NCBI GenBank assembly: GCA_030446435.1
Contig: JASURT010000008.1
Location: 1-35,921, forward strand
Reading direction: 5' to 3'
DNA from: Candidatus Ozemibacter sp.
Lineage (GTDB): Bacteria > Muiribacteriota > Ozemobacteria > Ozemobacterales > Ozemobacteraceae
DNA length: 35,921 nucleotides
Below are positions 33,351 to 35,921 of this stretch, piece after piece. Position 1 is the stretch's first letter. Every line of letters starts with the position of its first letter. The notes beneath the pieces were generated by a model. The model did no database searches. It was not told the DNA's origin and saw only the letters and a list, made by a program, of their open reading frames with translations. Both the position numbers and the translations under genes were made by a program.

Positions 33351-33389
33351 AATATAGAAGTTTAATTTTCAAGAAGCAATATAGAAGTT
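33351..33389. repeat. Direct repeat AATATAGAAGTT
   Basis: Two exact 12-bp copies (33351-33362 and 33378-33389) start 27 bp apart. Each is followed after 1 or 4 nt by AATTTTC, so the repeat is longer than the exact core. It sits between two divergent promoters and could bind a shared regulator, or be a slippage relic. Confidence 0.6.
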
Positions 33390-33444
33390 GCACAATTTTC
33401 TGCTGTCGTGCGAAAAAGTTTGGCGCGGGTTTATCTGGGTAAAA

Positions 33445-33473
33445 TTGCCATGAACTGAATTCTGTGATACGAT
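33445..33473 (+). promoter_or_regulatory. Candidate sigma-70 promoter of the KAP NTPase gene
   Basis: TTGCCA (33445-33450) and TACGAT (33468-33473) are 17 bp apart, leaving a leader of about 110 nt before the ATG. Both boxes match four of six consensus positions. The AT-rich context makes chance matches possible. Confidence 0.35.
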
Positions 33474-33589
33474 TTTTATAGCTTTGTCGGGGTATTAGCG
33501 CTGTAACCGTTGCTTTGATGCAATTTCGTCGTTTTATTTGAAAACCTGTTTTAATTTGCCCGACCATTGTACATAGAAAAGGTGTTTGA

Positions 33590-35446
33590 ATGGACTACAT
33601 TCTTGGAGCCATATCGTTTTTTCTTTCGGTGCCGGAAACCGAATATGCGTTGATGCTCAATGGTCCATGGGGTTCGGGCAAGACCCATTTTTACAAGGCC
33701 AAAATCAAGCCGTTGATCGAGTCGAGAAACTTCATTCCGTGCTATGTTTCGCTTAATGGTATGAAGTCTACTGATGAAATTGCGCGTAAAATGCTGTTAA
33801 AGGCCAATCCCAGTATAATGCGAATAATACCTGATGCCCTTAAAGAGGCTTTTTGTGCGCTGTATCCGGCGGGAAAAGCCTTCGGAGTTTTGAATGAAGC
33901 CAGATTGGAAGTTGACCCTTTCAACATCAAGGATATGTCGAGTTGTGTTTTTGTTTTCGATGATCTTGAAAGAATCTGCATCGATGTTCCTGAGCTTCTT
34001 GGCTTTTTCAATAACTTTGTCGAGCATTCGAAGATAAAATGTCTTTTTATTACCAATGAGGCTGAAATCATTTCTAAGTATCAGGTTCAGACCGGCAAAA
34101 GCAAAAATGAAATTGAATCATACGATGAATTGAACAACGAAGATGCCAATGTTTCCGTGGTTTTGAACGATTATTTGAGAATTAAAGAGAAGATTGTCGG
34201 CAAGACTCTGAATTTCTGCCCGGAAATTTCTATGACCGTGACCGAGATGGCTTCTGAGATCATCTCAGATGAGATCTGCCGTGATGTCATTCTTCAGCAA
34301 AAAGGCTATCTTGAGGAATTGAACAATAAATATGCGCTGAATCTGCGTGGACTCAAGGGCGCTTTTTTTACGATTGATAATCTGGCCCGGTCTTTTCCAG
34401 TAGATGACCCGGAATTGAAGGGAAAATACCTTTCGCGGCTTTTTCGTTTGATAAATGCGGTTGCTGCCGAGAATTCAGAGGGAAATTACACTCTTGTCGA
34501 TGGTTTGAGTTCTATTCCGAGTTCTTTTTCATTTTTTTCGAAGGTAATGGTAGAGAGCAATAAAGAGTATCAGCGGTTTTTCTCGAAATACGGAATTTCA
34601 GAAGAGAACACCGTTTTTTCTGCCGAAGTGGTGAAGTATCTTTCGAGTGGTAACCTTGATCGTGAAGTCTGGAAAGAAGAGATTTTGCCTTCGCCTGACC
34701 CGGCAAAGCTGAGTGACGACCCTCTTGAAATGTTCGATTCTTTTGCTTTGTTTTCTGACGAAGAGTTGCGAAAGAAGATCGACCTGCTTTTCGATAAGAT
34801 GAATTCGGGAAGCATTCAGTTCATGTTTTTTCCGAAGGTTTTTCAGTTTTTAGAATTTCTGATTCAATCGAAAGCAATCGATCTCGAGGTTGAGACCGTA
34901 ATCGGAAAATTTCTTGCAGCGATTGAAAAGAGTCGCCCGGAAGATTACGAAAACGCCACTTTCAATGATGCGAAGTTTCAGTTTGATTTCAGCGAAAATG
35001 CCAGCGAAGATCTGAAATTCATTCTCGATTCGGTGATGCGCAGAAAAATCGAGTTTCAGAGTATTCAACTGCAGAAAAAAGCCCTTGAATTTTTCAAAAA
35101 ATTCATCGAGCCTTCAGAGCTTGCGGGCGAACTTCCCCTCGATTACCTTGAACGAATTGGTCTTAAATTGCTTCCCTTCTTTCATCGACTCAACAGCGCC
35201 GAGATTTTGCGAATGATCATCGATCTTTCCAACCCATCTCTCGTTCGTTTCATCAATCTGCTGAAGCAGCGTTATGACTTTGCCAACATCAGCAGCTATT
35301 TTCACCCCGAAGCCGATTTTTTCGCCGAGCTTGAAAAAGCTTTGGCTCATGAGATTACCCGAACCGGACCTTCGATTCGCTGCCATTTGCTGTCAAGCCT
35401 TCAGGCCAGAGTAAGAACGATTTTAAGAGGTCTTACCCGACATTGA
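33590..35446 (+). CDS. KAP-type P-loop NTPase
   Basis: A 618-residue protein. Walker A is GPWGSGKT (25-32) and Walker B is FVFDDLER (121-128), followed by LFITNEAEI as a sensor-like strand. This combination is typical of the KAP/STAND-like P-loop group. Many KAP proteins have membrane helices inserted between the Walker motifs; none is seen here, so the protein is probably soluble. The C-terminal 400 residues are helical with no domain I recognise. The ATG has AAGGTG about 6 nt upstream. It stands alone, between a divergent RND operon and ssrA, with no nuclease, toxin or methylase partner. Bacterial KAP-like NTPases are often found in anti-phage or membrane-scaffold contexts, but nothing here proves such a role. 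Confidence 0.85.
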   Translation: MDYILGAISFFLSVPETEYALMLNGPWGSGKTHFYKAKIKPLIESRNFIPCYVSLNGMKSTDEIARKMLLKANPSIMRIIPDALKEAFCALYPAGKAFGVLNEARLEVDPFNIKDMSSCVFVFDDLERICIDVPELLGFFNNFVEHSKIKCLFITNEAEIISKYQVQTGKSKNEIESYDELNNEDANVSVVLNDYLRIKEKIVGKTLNFCPEISMTVTEMASEIISDEICRDVILQQKGYLEELNNKYALNLRGLKGAFFTIDNLARSFPVDDPELKGKYLSRLFRLINAVAAENSEGNYTLVDGLSSIPSSFSFFSKVMVESNKEYQRFFSKYGISEENTVFSAEVVKYLSSGNLDREVWKEEILPSPDPAKLSDDPLEMFDSFALFSDEELRKKIDLLFDKMNSGSIQFMFFPKVFQFLEFLIQSKAIDLEVETVIGKFLAAIEKSRPEDYENATFNDAKFQFDFSENASEDLKFILDSVMRRKIEFQSIQLQKKALEFFKKFIEPSELAGELPLDYLERIGLKLLPFFHRLNSAEILRMIIDLSNPSLVRFINLLKQRYDFANISSYFHPEADFFAELEKALAHEITRTGPSIRCHLLSSLQARVRTILRGLTRH

Positions 35447-35494
35447 CCCGATTTTTTCGCGCTTCGCATTTTCTGTCTCTACCCCTTTGAAACA

Positions 35495-35523
35495 TTGATT
35501 TTTACCAGAATCTGGTATATACT
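35495..35523 (+). promoter_or_regulatory. ssrA promoter with a palindrome in the spacer
   Basis: TTGATT (35495-35500) and TATACT (35518-35523) are exactly 17 bp apart. A start near 35530 would give a leader of about 28 nt, removed by RNase P. The whole spacer except its first two bases is a perfect 15-bp palindrome, TACCAGA-A-TCTGGTA (35503-35517), placed as a repressor operator would be. Confidence 0.7.
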
Positions 35524-35557
35524 TTTATTAGTGGTTGTTCGTACAACCCACGAAATC

Positions 35558-35917
35558 GGGGGCGACCTGGTTTCGACGGGGAGAGTGAGCTGCCACCTGC
35601 CATTCGAGGTTGATCGAAGGGCCTCGTTAAAAATCGATCAACAATTAACTGCCAACGAAGAACTGGCACTCGCAGCCTAATTACGGCTCGACGGTCTCTC
35701 TGATGATTCTGCCGGTAAGCACAGAGAAGGCCGACGACAAAACCGGCTGGATTTAGCACCGGGCCACTGGGGTACTGAATCGAGATTTTCCAGACGGATC
35801 GGGTAAGTAGTGACCTGCCTGTGGGTAGCGAACACCTTAAAAAATTAATTGCAGGCTATAATGGTAGACGGTGTCTGTGAGCCTTTTCGGACGCGGGTTC
35901 GATTCCCGCCGCCTCCA
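35558..35917 (+). ncRNA. ssrA: Transfer-messenger RNA (tmRNA)
   Basis: A 360-nt one-piece tmRNA that rescues stalled ribosomes with SmpB and tags the nascent chain for proteolysis. The 5' end GGGGGCG pairs with CGCCTCC at 35910-35916 to form the acceptor stem, with discriminator A at 35917; CCA is not encoded and must be added. TGGTTTCGACGGGG is the conserved D-domain segment, and GCGGG-TTCGATT-CCCGC forms the T arm. The tag frame lies at 35651-35680. There is no circular-permutation break. The gene has its own promoter, and no terminator is visible because the window ends 4 nt later. Confidence 0.97.
35651..35680 (+). other. tmRNA proteolysis-tag reading frame
   Basis: GCC AAC GAA GAA, then CTG GCA CTC GCA GCC, then TAA, encodes ANEELALAA. 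With the alanine carried by tmRNA itself the tag is (A)ANEELALAA. The LALAA end matches the usual degron recognised by ClpXP-type proteases. GCC is the inferred resume codon, preceded by TTAACT as in the A-rich site upstream of known resume codons. Confidence 0.93.
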
Positions 35918-35921
35918 ATCT

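Larger units (their letters stand above)
33220..33589. other. 370-bp divergent intergenic region without a credible gene
   Basis: This AT-rich stretch separates the leftward RND operon from the rightward KAP NTPase gene. It holds a possible RND promoter (33270-33298, minus strand), a 12-bp direct repeat (33351-33389), a candidate KAP-gene promoter (33445-33473) and the KAP ribosome site AAGGTG just before 33590. A 104-codon minus-strand frame at 33253-33567 lacks a ribosome site and any familiar motif, so I do not call it a gene. No tRNA, insertion sequence or terminator is seen. Confidence 0.6.

Noticed and set aside
33253-33567. A 104-codon leftward frame in the RND-KAP intergenic region
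   Set aside because: No ribosome binding site, low-quality composition, and it overlaps both divergent promoter areas.
35503-35517. The palindrome read as an intrinsic terminator of the KAP gene
   Set aside because: A 6-bp stem with a 3-nt loop and no U-run is weak, and it lies exactly between well-spaced promoter boxes, so an operator is the better reading.
1-35921. CRISPR arrays, insertion sequences or tRNA genes
   Set aside because: No regularly spaced repeats, transposase frames, flanking inverted repeats or cloverleaf tRNA other than the tmRNA were found.

Overview
The window is dominated by an array of eight large paralogous genes, about 24 of 35.9 kb. Each encodes a roughly 970-1000 residue membrane protein ending in HAMP plus a SpoIIE/RsbU-type PP2C phosphatase domain. 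The genes fall into two subfamilies, here called A and B for description only. They always occur as B->A pairs transcribed leftward, with stop and start codons overlapping or nearly touching. Pairs 2 and 3 form one four-gene run (20524 to 8635). Pair 1 (6303 to 413) is separated from it by a lexA-dinB-small ORF operon. Pair 4 (28045 to 22137) is separated from it by a rightward 12-TM protein gene with a textbook sigma-54 promoter. Shared sequence signatures group pairs 1 and 2 together and pairs 3 and 4 together, in both A and B. The two-gene pair was therefore probably the unit of duplication.

Other regions: the left edge holds the start of a divergent FHA-domain gene downstream of pair 1. 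Right of the array lie a rubrerythrin with a strong terminator, an RND efflux adaptor and its HAE1-like permease (all leftward), and a 370-bp divergent intergenic region. Beyond that come a rightward soluble KAP-type P-loop NTPase and a complete tmRNA gene (ssrA) encoding the tag ANEELALAA, with its own promoter.

Organism: RND efflux implies a Gram-negative envelope and rubrerythrin suggests an anaerobe or microaerophile. Sigma-54 is probably in use, and LexA appears to use a GTTC-N7-GTTC operator. The mix of SpoIIE phosphatases, FHA and sigma-54 would fit a deep-branching, poorly cultured Gram-negative lineage (for example Riflebacteria-like), but the sequence alone does not fix the phylum.

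How it may work together (inference): each B/A pair probably forms a co-translated, perhaps heteromeric, receptor. Two extracytoplasmic sensor regions would control cytoplasmic phosphatase domains acting on phosphorylated STAS-type anti-sigma antagonists or similar targets. No STAS protein, HATPase_c anti-sigma kinase or sigma factor is in the window, so the targets lie elsewhere. The array looks like a parallel multi-input sensor bank converging on one output pathway. The tmRNA, LexA/DinB, rubrerythrin and RND genes are ordinary stress or housekeeping neighbours.
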